From: JBBPZK01 sp965219175
GTDB lineage: Bacteria > Actinomycetota > Rubrobacteria > Rubrobacterales > Rubrobacteraceae
DNA length: 64,000 nucleotides
Direction of reading: 5' to 3'
Assembly (NCBI GenBank): GCA_965219175.1
Contig: CBDCNI010000001.1
Location: 372,001-436,000 of the forward strand
The stretch's first letter is position 1, and each line of letters opens with the position of its first letter. Below are positions 1 through 8,584 of this stretch, one piece after another. The notes below the pieces were generated by a model that did not search any database, was not told where the DNA came from, and saw only the letters and a list, made by a program, of their open reading frames with translations. The translations under genes were made by a program, and so were the position numbers.

Positions 1-2157
1 GACACGGTTGATTTTGCGCCGAACTTCGACGAGAGCCAGCGGGAGCCGGTGGTGCTGCCGGCTCGTTACCCGAACCTGCTGGTCAACGGGTCTGACGGGA
101 TCGCGGTCGGGATGGCTACCAAGATACCACCGCACAACCTGGGCGAGGTTATCGACGCCACGGTCGCCATGATCGACGACCCCGAGATGGATGACGAAGC
201 GCTGGCGAAGCACATCAAGGGTCCTGACTTCCCGACCGGCGGCATCATCGTCGGGCTGCGCGGCGTGCGGGACGCCATTACTACCGGACGCGGTTCCGTG
301 AGGGTGCAGGCGAAGGCCCACACGGAGCAGATAAAGGGGAACCGCACCCAGATCGTGGTGACGGAGATTCCCTACCAGGTCAACAAGAGTTACCTCCTGC
401 AGAAGATCGCCGAACTGGTCAAGGAGCGAAAGCTCGACGGTATTTCCGACCTGCGCGACGAATCCGACCGAAACGGCATGCGCGTGGTGATCGAACTGAA
501 GCGCGAGGCCATCCCGAAGGTGGTCCTGAACAACCTCTACAAGCACACCCAGCTCCAGCAGAGCTTCGGCGTCAACTTCGTCGCCCTGGTGGATGGTGTG
601 CCGCGCACGCTCTCCTACAAGGAAGCCCTCAAATACTACGTCGCCCACCAGCTCGAAGTCGTCACGCGCAGGACGCGCCACGAGTTGGAGCGGGCGCAGG
701 CCAGGGCGCACATCCTGGAAGGCTTGCTGATAGCGCTCTCGAACCTGGATGAGGTCGTGGCGACCATCCGACGCTCGCGCAGCGTCGAGACGGCCCGCAA
801 CAACCTGATGAAAGGTTTCCGGCTCTCGGAGCGGCAGGCGCAGGCGATACTCGACCTGAGGTTGCAGCGCCTGACGGCGATGGAGCGCCAGAAGCTTGAG
901 CGGGACCACCGGGACCTCGTAGAGAAGATCGAGTACCTCGAAGGCCTCCTGGCCGACGAGGGCAAGGTCTACAAGATCATCAAAGAGGAACTCGCGGAGG
1001 TGAAGGCCGCCTACGCCGACGACCGGAGGACGCAGGTCACGGCCGAGGAGGGCGTCGACTTCGAGATAGAGGACCTGATCGCCGAAGAGGAGATGGTCAT
1101 CTCCATCTCGAACGGCGGCTACCTCAAGAGCGTCCCCGTCAACACCTTCAGAAAGCAGGGACGCGGCGGCGTCGGGGTCAACGGGATGGAACTAAAAGAG
1201 GGCGACTTTATAGAGCACCTCTTCATCACGACGACCCACCACTACATGCTCTTCTTCACCAACAAGGGCAAGGTCTACCGACTGAAAGTCCATCAGCTCC
1301 CCCGGATGAGCCGCACAGCGAGAGGCCGTCACATAGCCAACCTCCTGCCGCTCTCCCAAGACGAGCGAGTAGCGACGGTGATCGCCACGAAAGACTTCGG
1401 GGAGGCCGAGTACCTGCTCTTCGCGACCCGCAAAGGCGTAGTAAAAAAGAGCGCCTTCCTCGACTACAACACGCCCCTCAAAAACGACGGCATCATCGCC
1501 ATAAACCTGGCGGACGACGACGAACTCGTCACGGTTCGCCAAGCCGAAGAGGGCGACGAGGTAGTGCTCATCTCTAGGAACGGCAAGGGTTTGAGGTTCC
1601 CGCAAAGCGAGGCGCGTCCGATGGGCCGGGCGACCGGCGGGGTCAAGGGGATAACGCTCAAAGGCGGCGACGGCCTGCTCTCGATGGACGTGGTCTCCGA
1701 CGATACCGCCGACTTGTTTATGATCACCGAATGCGGTTTCGGCAAGCGAACCGCCCTCTCGCAGTTTCGGGCTCAGGGGCGCGGAGGACAGGGAGTTATC
1801 GCCATGAAGACCGATGGAGAGCGGGGCAGGCTCGCCGGGGTGCGGGTCGTCCGGCCGGGGCTCCACGAACTGATGATCGTCTCGAACTTCGGGACCACCA
1901 TCCGGATGGACGCCGACTCGGTCTCTCGCCAGGGCCGCGCCGCCCAGGGCGTCCGGGTGATGAACCTGCGCTCCGGTGACTCAGTCAGCGCCATAGCGAT
2001 GGTCGTCTCCTCCAAGAGCGCCGACGCCGACGGCGCAACCGACGAACTCTCCCTGGAGGAAATAACCGGCGAAGAGCTCATAAACGAATCGGCGGCCGGG
2101 CTCCCAGAAGAACCCCCGGAACCGGGCGATACGAACGGTGAGGTGACGGGTGGATAA
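1..2157 (+). CDS. gyrA: DNA gyrase subunit A, C-terminal part (5' end outside window)
   Basis: ATP-dependent type II topoisomerase subunit that cuts and rejoins DNA and wraps it to introduce negative supercoils. The frame is open from base 1, so the N-terminus with the catalytic tyrosine lies upstream. What is visible begins in the breakage-reunion domain (PNLLVNGSDGIAVGMAT, about residues 24-40 here). It continues through the coiled-coil arm, which ends in the typical ILDLRLQRLTAMERQKLE segment, and then the six-bladed beta-pinwheel. The GyrA box is present as RKQGRGGVGV in the first blade, and related repeats such as RAQGRGGQGV and RQGRAAQGV follow. The GyrA box separates gyrase from topoisomerase IV. 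The tail is acidic. The next gene starts 8 bases before this stop codon, suggesting translational coupling. Confidence 0.97.
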   Translation, partial: DTVDFAPNFDESQREPVVLPARYPNLLVNGSDGIAVGMATKIPPHNLGEVIDATVAMIDDPEMDDEALAKHIKGPDFPTGGIIVGLRGVRDAITTGRGSVRVQAKAHTEQIKGNRTQIVVTEIPYQVNKSYLLQKIAELVKERKLDGISDLRDESDRNGMRVVIELKREAIPKVVLNNLYKHTQLQQSFGVNFVALVDGVPRTLSYKEALKYYVAHQLEVVTRRTRHELERAQARAHILEGLLIALSNLDEVVATIRRSRSVETARNNLMKGFRLSERQAQAILDLRLQRLTAMERQKLERDHRDLVEKIEYLEGLLADEGKVYKIIKEELAEVKAAYADDRRTQVTAEEGVDFEIEDLIAEEEMVISISNGGYLKSVPVNTFRKQGRGGVGVNGMELKEGDFIEHLFITTTHHYMLFFTNKGKVYRLKVHQLPRMSRTARGRHIANLLPLSQDERVATVIATKDFGEAEYLLFATRKGVVKKSAFLDYNTPLKNDGIIAINLADDDELVTVRQAEEGDEVVLISRNGKGLRFPQSEARPMGRATGGVKGITLKGGDGLLSMDVVSDDTADLFMITECGFGKRTALSQFRAQGRGGQGVIAMKTDGERGRLAGVRVVRPGLHELMIVSNFGTTIRMDADSVSRQGRAAQGVRVMNLRSGDSVSAIAMVVSSKSADADGATDELSLEEITGEELINESAAGLPEEPPEPGDTNGEVTGG

Positions 2158-2563
2158 CAGTTGCGAGGGCGTCGTGGAGTGTACGGCGCTGGTGTTGGCC
2201 GAGAGTTTCGTCGAGCTCGACGGACGGCTCACCCTGTTCGGGATACTCGACGAGTTGCGGCCGCAGGAAGGCGGCGAGGTCTCCTTCGTCGTCTACACCA
2301 AGTTCGAGGGGTGCGAGCACGCCGGCGAGAGAGAGCGGGCCGCGCAAGTCCTCATCTCAAACGAAGAAGGAGAAGTTCTGGCCGAGTCCCCGGAGTACCC
2401 CGTCTGGCTCGACGGGACCGAGGAGCCTGTCACCGTGATCTCCGCTTTCGAGCTGCCCGAAGACCTGGAAGACCGCGACCGCATCCTCTGGATAGAGGCC
2501 GTCCTCGACGGGGAAGTCCTCTCCCAGACCGCAGTGCGGCTGCGCGAACGTTTCAATGTATAA
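2150..2563 (+). CDS. Conserved hypothetical protein, DUF6941-like
   Basis: 137 residues from a GTG start that overlaps the end of gyrA by 8 bases. The protein is acidic, has no signal peptide or membrane segment, and reads as alternating beta-strands (ALVLAESFVELDGRLTLFGI near the N-terminus). It resembles the small beta-sandwich family annotated DUF6941, whose members commonly start with a strand about a 'function not yet known' core and end with strands such as AVLDGEVLSQTAVRLRE. No catalytic motif is visible. The overlap with gyrA and the NYN protein 63 bases downstream suggest one transcript, but the function is unknown. The family assignment is from memory of sequence pattern only. Confidence 0.75.
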   Translation: MDNSCEGVVECTALVLAESFVELDGRLTLFGILDELRPQEGGEVSFVVYTKFEGCEHAGERERAAQVLISNEEGEVLAESPEYPVWLDGTEEPVTVISAFELPEDLEDRDRILWIEAVLDGEVLSQTAVRLRERFNV

Positions 2564-2626
2564 CAATGTGTAGGCAACCAGAGGGGTTCCCGAAGAACGG
2601 CTCCCCTCTCCGAGTAAGGGAAACCA

Positions 2627-3886
2627 ATGCCTGAAGACCTGGCAATCTTTATCGACTGGGAGAACATCTACATCTCCACGGTCACCGAGTACCATTCCAA
2701 ACCAAATGTATCGGCTATCCTGGAGAAGGCCCGCGAACACGGGCGCATCATCTCCGCGACGGCCTACGCCGACTGGACCGACGGCGACTTCCGTCAGGCC
2801 CCGCCGACGCTCTACTCCAACGGCATCTCGCCACGCTACATCTCGGCCCGCTACTTTCCGGGAGGGAAGTCATCCAAGCGCCGGACGAACTCCATAGACG
2901 TGATGCTCGCGGTGGAGTGTTCGGACTTTATGCACAATCACCCGCAGGTCGGCACCTACGTGCTGGTGACCGGGGACGGGGACTTTATCCCGCTGGTGAG
3001 TTTGCTTCGGAGCCAGGGGAAGAACGTCGTCGTGATCGGGGTGTCGGAGGCGACCTCTTACCACCTGATCGAATCAGCCGACCACTTTATCTCCTACGCC
3101 TCGCTCCTGGAAGAAGACCGGGCCGCCCGCGACCGCGACCGCGAACCGAAAAAGAAAAAGGTGGACCCGTACCAGGAGCTCGTCCGGGCGGTCGAGGTCT
3201 TGAAAAAGGGCGGCAACACCCGCGTCCTCGGGCAGGTCAAGCAGCAGATGATCGTGCAGATGGGCTCCTTCGACGAGCGCAACGAGGGCTTCAAGAAGTT
3301 CAAGGACTTCGTCGTGGAGGCCGAGCGCCGGAACCTGGTGAACACTGTGGATCAGGATCTGGAACTGCAAGTCTATCTGCCGGATGAAGAGGTCCCCCGC
3401 CAGTCGGAGTCGGACCTGGCCGCCGAGGAACCGACCGAAGTTTCCGGTGGAGCCCGGTCCAACAATCGCTCCAACGGCAAGCCGGAAGGAAGCGCGTCCA
3501 ACGTCCAGGCGAACGGGAGCGGCCGCAGGGAAGACGGCGACGACTCCGGTGACGACGTACCCGAGGAAGACTCGGGCATGGGAGACGACTTCGACCTTCT
3601 GGAAGACCTGACGTCCTACGAGTTCAGGACGGTCTGCCAGAGCGTCGCCAAGCTGCGCCGGCCGGCGTCTCTCGTCGAGATCTTCGGCAGCATCCGCGAG
3701 CTGGACGAGACGGGAGAGTTGGAGTTATCTCGCGAGGAGATCGGGGACGTCGTAAAAGCCATGCTGGAAGCCGACTTCCTAAAGACCGACCGCGCCAAGC
3801 CATACGAGGAGGCGCGCGCCGACATGACCTTCTACGCCCTGAACCAGGACAAACAAGCAGTGCAGAACGCCCTGAACGGCGCCTGA
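2627..3886 (+). CDS. NYN-domain ribonuclease-like protein with LOTUS/OST-HTH domains
   Basis: 419 residues from ATG. The N-terminal ~150 residues form a NYN (PIN-like, LabA/DUF88) domain. The acidic metal-binding residues expected of this nuclease fold are seen in FIDWENIY (start), NSIDVMLAVECSDF (middle) and VLVTGDGDFIPLVSLLR. A Lys-rich linker is followed by a winged-helix OST-HTH/LOTUS-type domain (about residues 180-250, VDPYQELVRAVEVLKKGG onward). After a low-complexity Ser/Gly/Asp/Glu-rich linker comes a second winged-helix-like domain (about 325-415). NYN plus LOTUS proteins bind and probably cleave RNA. There is no signal peptide, so it should act in the cytoplasm. Substrate is unknown. 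Confidence 0.85.
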   Translation: MPEDLAIFIDWENIYISTVTEYHSKPNVSAILEKAREHGRIISATAYADWTDGDFRQAPPTLYSNGISPRYISARYFPGGKSSKRRTNSIDVMLAVECSDFMHNHPQVGTYVLVTGDGDFIPLVSLLRSQGKNVVVIGVSEATSYHLIESADHFISYASLLEEDRAARDRDREPKKKKVDPYQELVRAVEVLKKGGNTRVLGQVKQQMIVQMGSFDERNEGFKKFKDFVVEAERRNLVNTVDQDLELQVYLPDEEVPRQSESDLAAEEPTEVSGGARSNNRSNGKPEGSASNVQANGSGRREDGDDSGDDVPEEDSGMGDDFDLLEDLTSYEFRTVCQSVAKLRRPASLVEIFGSIRELDETGELELSREEIGDVVKAMLEADFLKTDRAKPYEEARADMTFYALNQDKQAVQNALNGA

Positions 3887-3901
3887 TCTCTTCAGGGTTT
3901 C

Positions 3902-4668
3902 TTGGTTCCCGAACGCCTCCCCGCCCCCGCTCATTCGATAGCCCGACGTGAGACGCAGGAACTCGCGGATCGTGGCGCAAAAGCCGTCGTTGTCGTCGGC
4001 AGCTTCGCCCGTGGTGAGGCAGGATCAGAGTCGGATCTGGACCTGCTCGCCGTCGGCGTTGAATCCTACCTGCCGAGACTGAGCCTTCGCGACGGACTGG
4101 TCGTATCGACGAGCATGCAGCCGTTCGAGGTCCATCAGGAGTCTTTCGGACAACCGGGGCTGATGTGTACGGCCGTACCCGGATGGCGGGCCGCTTTGGT
4201 ACTCTACGACCCCGAAGGCCTCGCTGCGGATCTGATCCTCGAAGCGCAAGGTTGGAGTTGGACTCCTCATGAGCGAAGCTGCGATAGGTGGGTGGCGGGT
4301 CAGATCGCCGGGTATGCCGAAGAAATATTCAAGCTCGTCGCCGCGCTCAAGAACGACCGTTATTCTACGGCCGCCGTTCAGCGCTCCTGCATCTAGCTCC
4401 AGTTCTCGCCGTACACTACCGCATTCTTTATGGCTCCGAAGATCTCCTCTGGGACCTTGTATCGGGCACGATGGGCGAACAGTGGGGGCGAGATCAGTAC
4501 GCTGCGTTTGGAGTAAATGGGGAGACTCTCGAAACATCTTGCAAGGCGGCGCTGAATTTGTACGAGGTGGCGGCGAACACCGTTTACAGCTTACTCGACG
4601 ACCGCCAGAAAGCTGTTGTGACTCATGCACAAAAGAGTCTTCGGCAACTTCAGTCCGCCAGCCTATAA
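3902..4668 (+). pseudogene. Nucleotidyltransferase-domain protein, frameshifted
   Basis: The first frame (3902-4396, TTG start) has a Pol-beta-like nucleotidyltransferase motif: VVVVGSFARGEAGSESDLDL, with the GS(X10)DxD arrangement that binds metal and NTP. The frame stops at 4396, but a second frame carries on through HLAPVLAVHYRILYG and EDLLWDLVSGTMG to the stop at 4668. The two halves join cleanly near 4370-4395 if one base is missing. This fits a single-base deletion, a sequencing error, or less likely programmed frameshifting. Proteins of this shape (an NTase domain and a helical HEPN-like C-terminal part) occur in MNT-HEPN modules and antibiotic nucleotidyltransferases, but the substrate here is unknown. 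The 3' end overlaps the convergent gene at 4650 by 19 bases. Confidence 0.72.
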
Positions 4669-4940
4669 ACAGTAAAGACGGCGAGCGCGAGCGCTACGGC
4701 GACCTGGATCAGGGAGATACTTATGATGCCCAGTACCTGGGCCGTCGTGGCGCTCCGCAGCAAGAGATGTAGGCCGATCACCAGTCCGAAACCGAGGACG
4801 AACCACAAGCCCGCCTTGACTTTGTAAGCCTTTCCACGCTCTCTCAAGGTCGCCGTTCCTAACAAAGCCGGAACGTAGAAAACCATGATCAAAGGTATCA
4901 ACCGCAGCAGATGCGCCCCGACGTTAATAAGCTGTTCCAT
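4650..4940 (-). CDS. Small membrane protein
   Basis: 96 residues from ATG with three predicted membrane helices: about residues 10-30 (LLRLIPLIMVFYVPALLG), 44-62 (GLWFVLGFGLVIGLHLLL) and 68-92 (VLGIISISLIQVAVALALAV). A basic loop (RERGKAYKVK) lies between helices 1 and 2. No family is recognised. It converges with the frameshifted nucleotidyltransferase and diverges from the next plus-strand gene. The composition is clearly that of a membrane protein, so the frame is believable despite its short length. Confidence 0.6.
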   Translation of the reverse strand: MEQLINVGAHLLRLIPLIMVFYVPALLGTATLRERGKAYKVKAGLWFVLGFGLVIGLHLLLRSATTAQVLGIISISLIQVAVALALAVFTVYRLAD

Positions 4941-5042
4941 AACCCGCAGTCTACACCAGAGGTTACGGAATACTGGAAATCTTATTACCGATTATGTAAG
5001 CTAAGACACTTAGACATTGGAGGCGGGGGAGAGGGGCGTTTT

Positions 5043-5408
5043 GTGGGAATAAATCAGAGGGTCTCGCTCAGGAAGTTCGCGGACGACATAAGGAAGTGGG
5101 TGGAGGACGGGAAGAGCGACGTTTGGATCGCCAGCGCGCTCGGGACCAGCCCGTCTTCCGTACAATCTTTCCGCTCCCGCAACGCCATTTACCGCAGAGA
5201 CTTTGGCTCCGTGCTGCACCACCCGAAAGAATACAGCGCCTACGAAGGAGTCCTGGAGACCACGCGGCCCGGCGTCTGGTTCGACCCTGCCGTGGATGAC
5301 GACCAATGCTGGAAAGAGCGCTGGAGCCGGACGGATCGGGTGGAGTTGCGCCTGACCCCGACCAGGATCGTACTTATAAGAACCGGAAAAACGCTGGCGA
5401 AAAGCTGA
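5043..5408 (+). CDS. Hypothetical protein with helix-turn-helix-like segment
   Basis: 121 residues if translation starts at GTG 5043, which follows a G-rich Shine-Dalgarno stretch (GGGGGAGAGG). The frame is open further upstream to 4911, but that part overlaps the promoter side of the divergent gene and looks non-coding. Residues about 12-45 (KFADDIRKWVEDGKSDVWIA, then LGTSPSSVQSFRSRNAIYRR) look like a helix-turn-helix of the kind that reads DNA by position-specific contacts. The rest is rich in Trp and Tyr with no known motif. It may be a DNA-binding protein of unknown role. It sits directly upstream of rnpB. Confidence 0.6.
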   Translation: MGINQRVSLRKFADDIRKWVEDGKSDVWIASALGTSPSSVQSFRSRNAIYRRDFGSVLHHPKEYSAYEGVLETTRPGVWFDPAVDDDQCWKERWSRTDRVELRLTPTRIVLIRTGKTLAKS

Positions 5409-5430
5409 CCCTGGACTGGGTTATACTCAC

Positions 5431-5881
5431 CTCGGGCTTTTTCGGGCCGTCCGACCCGTCGCTGCATTAGGGTAAACCCCGGTGTAGAGAAAAGTCCGGA
5501 CTCGTGGTAGAGGCCGCTCGGGCCAACAACCCGAGGGACGGGGAAAGTCCTAGCCGAGGCTAGGCGGCGTAAGCCCCCCGCCACGTCAAGTGCAACAGAG
5601 AGTAGACCAGCCGATGGTCGGGAGCCACGCTTCCGTCACAGGTGATGGGTGAAAGGGTGGGGTAAGAGCCCACCGGCGGTATCCCGAGGCAGCCGGTCGA
5701 GGCCGGCTCGCCGGAGGGACCGGCCAGGTAAACTACCGGTGCGAGCAAGCCAAAACGTTCTGGGGCGCGAGTCCCGGACTGGTAGGCGCAGCCTCCGAGA
5801 GGAGGCCCGGGAGAAGTACGACTGATCCCGGAGATGGATGGCGGGATAAAGCAGAATCCGGCTTACTGGACGGCCCGAGCC
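5431..5881 (+). ncRNA. rnpB: RNase P catalytic RNA
   Basis: RNA subunit of RNase P, which removes 5' leaders from pre-tRNAs. Universally conserved pieces are present in the right order: GAGAAAAGTCCGGACTC near 5513 (P4/J3-4 region), GTGCAACAGAGAGTAGACC near 5590, GTGAAAGGGTGGGGTAAGAG near 5650, and the 3' AGCAGAATCCGGCTTACTGG near 5850. The outer P1 helix is formed by GGGCCGTCC near 5444 and GGACGGCCC at 5867-5876. The size (about 450 nt) fits an A-type bacterial RNA. Ends are set from the P1 helix and may be off by some bases. A TATACT-like -10 element lies just upstream at about 5422. Confidence 0.95.
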
Positions 5882-6021
5882 TATTGCTGCTACATACGTC
5901 GCTGAATCTCGTGACATCTATATGCTACCCAGAACAAATTCACAGCCCGGCCTACATCCATGCTCTATACTCCGCGTCTTGAAGGGTTTTGGCACGAGGT
6001 TTTGAGAGAGGGAGAATTAGC

Positions 6022-6777
6022 TTGGCAAGTGTAGCAGCCGCTTGGAAGAGATTACCCTGGTGGATAGAACCCATGACCGTGGTATTCGTGCTGACCGCGT
6101 TCGGCATATATTCGTTTACCATCGTCCTGCTCTACCCTGGGCATTACGAAAACTACCTCTCGCCTTTCTACTCGCCGCCGGTCGGACGTCCGGGTTGGCT
6201 GCCTAGTTTCGTAACAGCGCCTCTATTCGTCTTGTGGATACCGCTCGGGTTCCGGGCGACTTGTTACTATTATCGTAAGGCTTATTATCGGGCCTTTTTC
6301 TGGGACCCGCCGGCCTGCGCCAGCAAGCCTCAGCAGCGGGACCGTCCCTGGGCCAGGAGCGCCGACACTTACAAGGGTGAGCGGGGGCTCTTCCTCTGGA
6401 ACAACGTCCATCGTTACTTCCTTTACGCTTCTTTCGTGGTCATTGCTTTTCTTTGGTACGACGCGGTGTTGGCCTTCTTGCCCGGCGGGACGTTCGGGAT
6501 CAAGGTTGGTTCTCTGATCTGGCTGGTCAACGTGATACTGCTCACGACTTACACTACTTCTTGTCACTCTTTGCGGCACTTGATCGGGGGCAAAATGGAC
6601 TGCTACTCGTGCGTGAGGGGCGGCAACGCTCGACGCAAGGCGTACAATTGGGTTAGCGTACTAAACGGTCGGCACGCAATGTGGGCTTGGGTAAGCCTGA
6701 CCTTCCTGCTGATCACAGACGTTTACATGAGGCTCATAGCGGCAGGCGTTATACCCGACCTGACGATCCTAGGATAG
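6022..6777 (+). CDS. Succinate dehydrogenase membrane anchor, Sdh1 type
   Basis: Membrane subunit that passes electrons from the soluble SdhAB dimer to quinone. I chose TTG 6022 (251 residues) because GAGAGAGGGAG sits 7 bases before it; the frame is open from TTG 5989. About five hydrophobic helices are visible. The gene order anchor-flavoprotein-iron-sulfur matches the mycobacterial Sdh1 operon rather than the usual CDAB order. Between the last helices there is a Cys/His cluster: C181, H182, H186, C194, C197 (SCHSLRHLIGGKMDCYSC). Mycobacterial Sdh1 is known to hold a membrane-embedded Rieske-type 2Fe-2S cluster, and these residues are candidate ligands. The flavoprotein gene starts 13 bases after the stop. 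Confidence 0.85.
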   Translation: MASVAAAWKRLPWWIEPMTVVFVLTAFGIYSFTIVLLYPGHYENYLSPFYSPPVGRPGWLPSFVTAPLFVLWIPLGFRATCYYYRKAYYRAFFWDPPACASKPQQRDRPWARSADTYKGERGLFLWNNVHRYFLYASFVVIAFLWYDAVLAFLPGGTFGIKVGSLIWLVNVILLTTYTTSCHSLRHLIGGKMDCYSCVRGGNARRKAYNWVSVLNGRHAMWAWVSLTFLLITDVYMRLIAAGVIPDLTILG

Positions 6778-6790
6778 GTAGGTGTAGGTT

Positions 6791-8584
6791 ATGCAGAGAG
6801 ACGGACACGAGAACGGAAACGGTCGAAACGGCAACCACCGGAACGGTGGCCGCGAGGACTACGAGGTGCGCGAGCACGACATCCTGATAATCGGGGCCGG
6901 TGGCGCTGGTATGCGGGCGGCGGTGTCAGCCACCCAACGCGGGCTCTCGGTCGGCATCGTCAGCAAGTCGCTGCTCGGCAAGGCCCACACGGTCATGGCC
7001 GAGGGTGGCATCGCCGCATCCGTGGGCAACGTGGACCCCGACGACTCCTGGCGCCAGCACTTTGCCGACACGATGAAGAGCGGAAAGTTCCTGAACAACT
7101 GGCAGATGGTTGAGTTGTTCACCAAGGAAGCGCCGGACAGGGTCTACGAGTTGGAGCAGTGGGGAGCTCTTTTCAACCGTACCCCGGACGGTAAAATATC
7201 CCAGCGTCCGTTCGGCGGGCACACGTATCGCCGTTTGTGCCACGTCGGTGACCGGACGGGTCTTGAGTTGATCCGGACGATGCAAGAGAAGGTCCTCGCC
7301 ACCGACGCGAAGGTCTACATGGAGACGACCGTCACCAAGCTCTTCAAGAAGGACGGTCGGGTAACGGGGGCGCTCGCCTACACCCGCGAGAACGGCAAGT
7401 TCATCCACTTTAAGGCGAAGGCGGTCGTGATGGCGACCGGCGGTTGGGGCCGTATCTTCAAGGTCACGTCCAACTCCTGGGAAGGCACGGGGGACGGCGT
7501 GATCCTCTCCTACGACGCTGGCGCGGAACTGGTCGACATGGAGATGATGCAGTTCCACCCGACGGGGATGGTCTGGCCTCCGGGCGTGCGCGGCCTGCTC
7601 GTTACCGAGGGTGTGCGCGGCGAGGGCGGCTTGCTCCGCAACTCCGAGGGAAACCGCTACATGGAGAACTACGACCCCGAGAAGATGGAACTCTCGACCC
7701 GCGACGTGGTGGCGCGCGCCAACTACACCGAGGTCCAGGAAGGACGCGGCAGCGAGCACGGCGGGGTGTATCTCGACATCACGCACCTCGGCTACGAGGG
7801 AATCATGAAGAAGCTCCCGACGATGCACGAGCAGTTTCTAAAGCTCGCCGACATAGACATCGCCAAGGAGCCGATGGAGGTCTTCCCGACCGTCCACTAC
7901 ACGATGGGCGGCGTAAAAGTGATACCGGAGACCTGCGAGTCCACGGTGCCGGGCTTGTTCGCGGCGGGCGAGGTCTGCGGCGGGCTGCACGGCGCGAACC
8001 GACTCGGTGGCAACTCGCTCTCGGACCTGCTGGTCTTCGGCCGGCGGGCCGGTGAGGGCGCTTCCGACTACGTCGAGCAGAGCGTCCATTCGGCGGACGC
8101 CGAGGAGGCAGAGGTGCAGGAGGAGATCCGGCGCGTCCTGGAGCCGCTGGAGAGGAAAGAGGGCGGCGAGAGTCCTTACCTGATGCAGCAGGAGCTTCAG
8201 GAGGCGATGATGGAGCACGCCAACCTGATGCGCGACGGTGACTCACTCAAGGAAGGGCTCGGGAAGATACTCGCGCTCAAGGATCGGCTGCCGGCCATAA
8301 GCGTACCGGGTTCGCGGCTCTTCAATCCAGGGTGGCACACGGCACAGGACATCCGGTATCTGGTCCAGATCTCCGAGATCATCCTCAGGACCGCGATGGA
8401 GCGGACGGAGCGGCGCGGCGCCCAGTGGAGGCTCGACTACGACGGGCCGGACGAGGAACTCGGCAAGCTCAACTTCATTGTCAACAAAGACGGGCAGGGC
8501 GAGGTCGGCATCGAGAAGCGGGAGATACCGCCGATGCCCGAGCACCTGGCCTCGCTACTAGAGCAGGAGAAAGCAAAGGCATGA
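6791..8584 (+). CDS. sdhA: Succinate dehydrogenase flavoprotein subunit
   Basis: 597 residues; oxidises succinate to fumarate with covalently bound FAD in the TCA cycle. After an Asn/Gly-rich N-terminus the dinucleotide-binding motif DILIIGAGGAGMRAA appears at about residues 30-45. It is followed by KAHTVMAEGGIAASVGN, the FAD-contact region, and by RPFGGHTYRR, where the His is the expected flavin-attachment site. The catalytic-region segment MEMMQFHPTGM and the C-terminal GLFAAGEVCGGLHGANRLGGN are typical. The closest known relatives are the long Sdh1-type flavoproteins of mycobacteria. The last bases overlap the start of sdhB (ATGA), so the three genes form one translationally coupled operon. 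Confidence 0.95.
   Translation: MQRDGHENGNGRNGNHRNGGREDYEVREHDILIIGAGGAGMRAAVSATQRGLSVGIVSKSLLGKAHTVMAEGGIAASVGNVDPDDSWRQHFADTMKSGKFLNNWQMVELFTKEAPDRVYELEQWGALFNRTPDGKISQRPFGGHTYRRLCHVGDRTGLELIRTMQEKVLATDAKVYMETTVTKLFKKDGRVTGALAYTRENGKFIHFKAKAVVMATGGWGRIFKVTSNSWEGTGDGVILSYDAGAELVDMEMMQFHPTGMVWPPGVRGLLVTEGVRGEGGLLRNSEGNRYMENYDPEKMELSTRDVVARANYTEVQEGRGSEHGGVYLDITHLGYEGIMKKLPTMHEQFLKLADIDIAKEPMEVFPTVHYTMGGVKVIPETCESTVPGLFAAGEVCGGLHGANRLGGNSLSDLLVFGRRAGEGASDYVEQSVHSADAEEAEVQEEIRRVLEPLERKEGGESPYLMQQELQEAMMEHANLMRDGDSLKEGLGKILALKDRLPAISVPGSRLFNPGWHTAQDIRYLVQISEIILRTAMERTERRGAQWRLDYDGPDEELGKLNFIVNKDGQGEVGIEKREIPPMPEHLASLLEQEKAKA

Noticed and set aside
5560..5917. Open frames within rnpB on the minus strand
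   Set aside because: The bases are accounted for by the conserved RNase P RNA.
8332..8580. Longer N-terminus for sdhB
   Set aside because: That stretch is inside sdhA and the ATG at 8581 overlaps the sdhA stop, as expected for a coupled operon.
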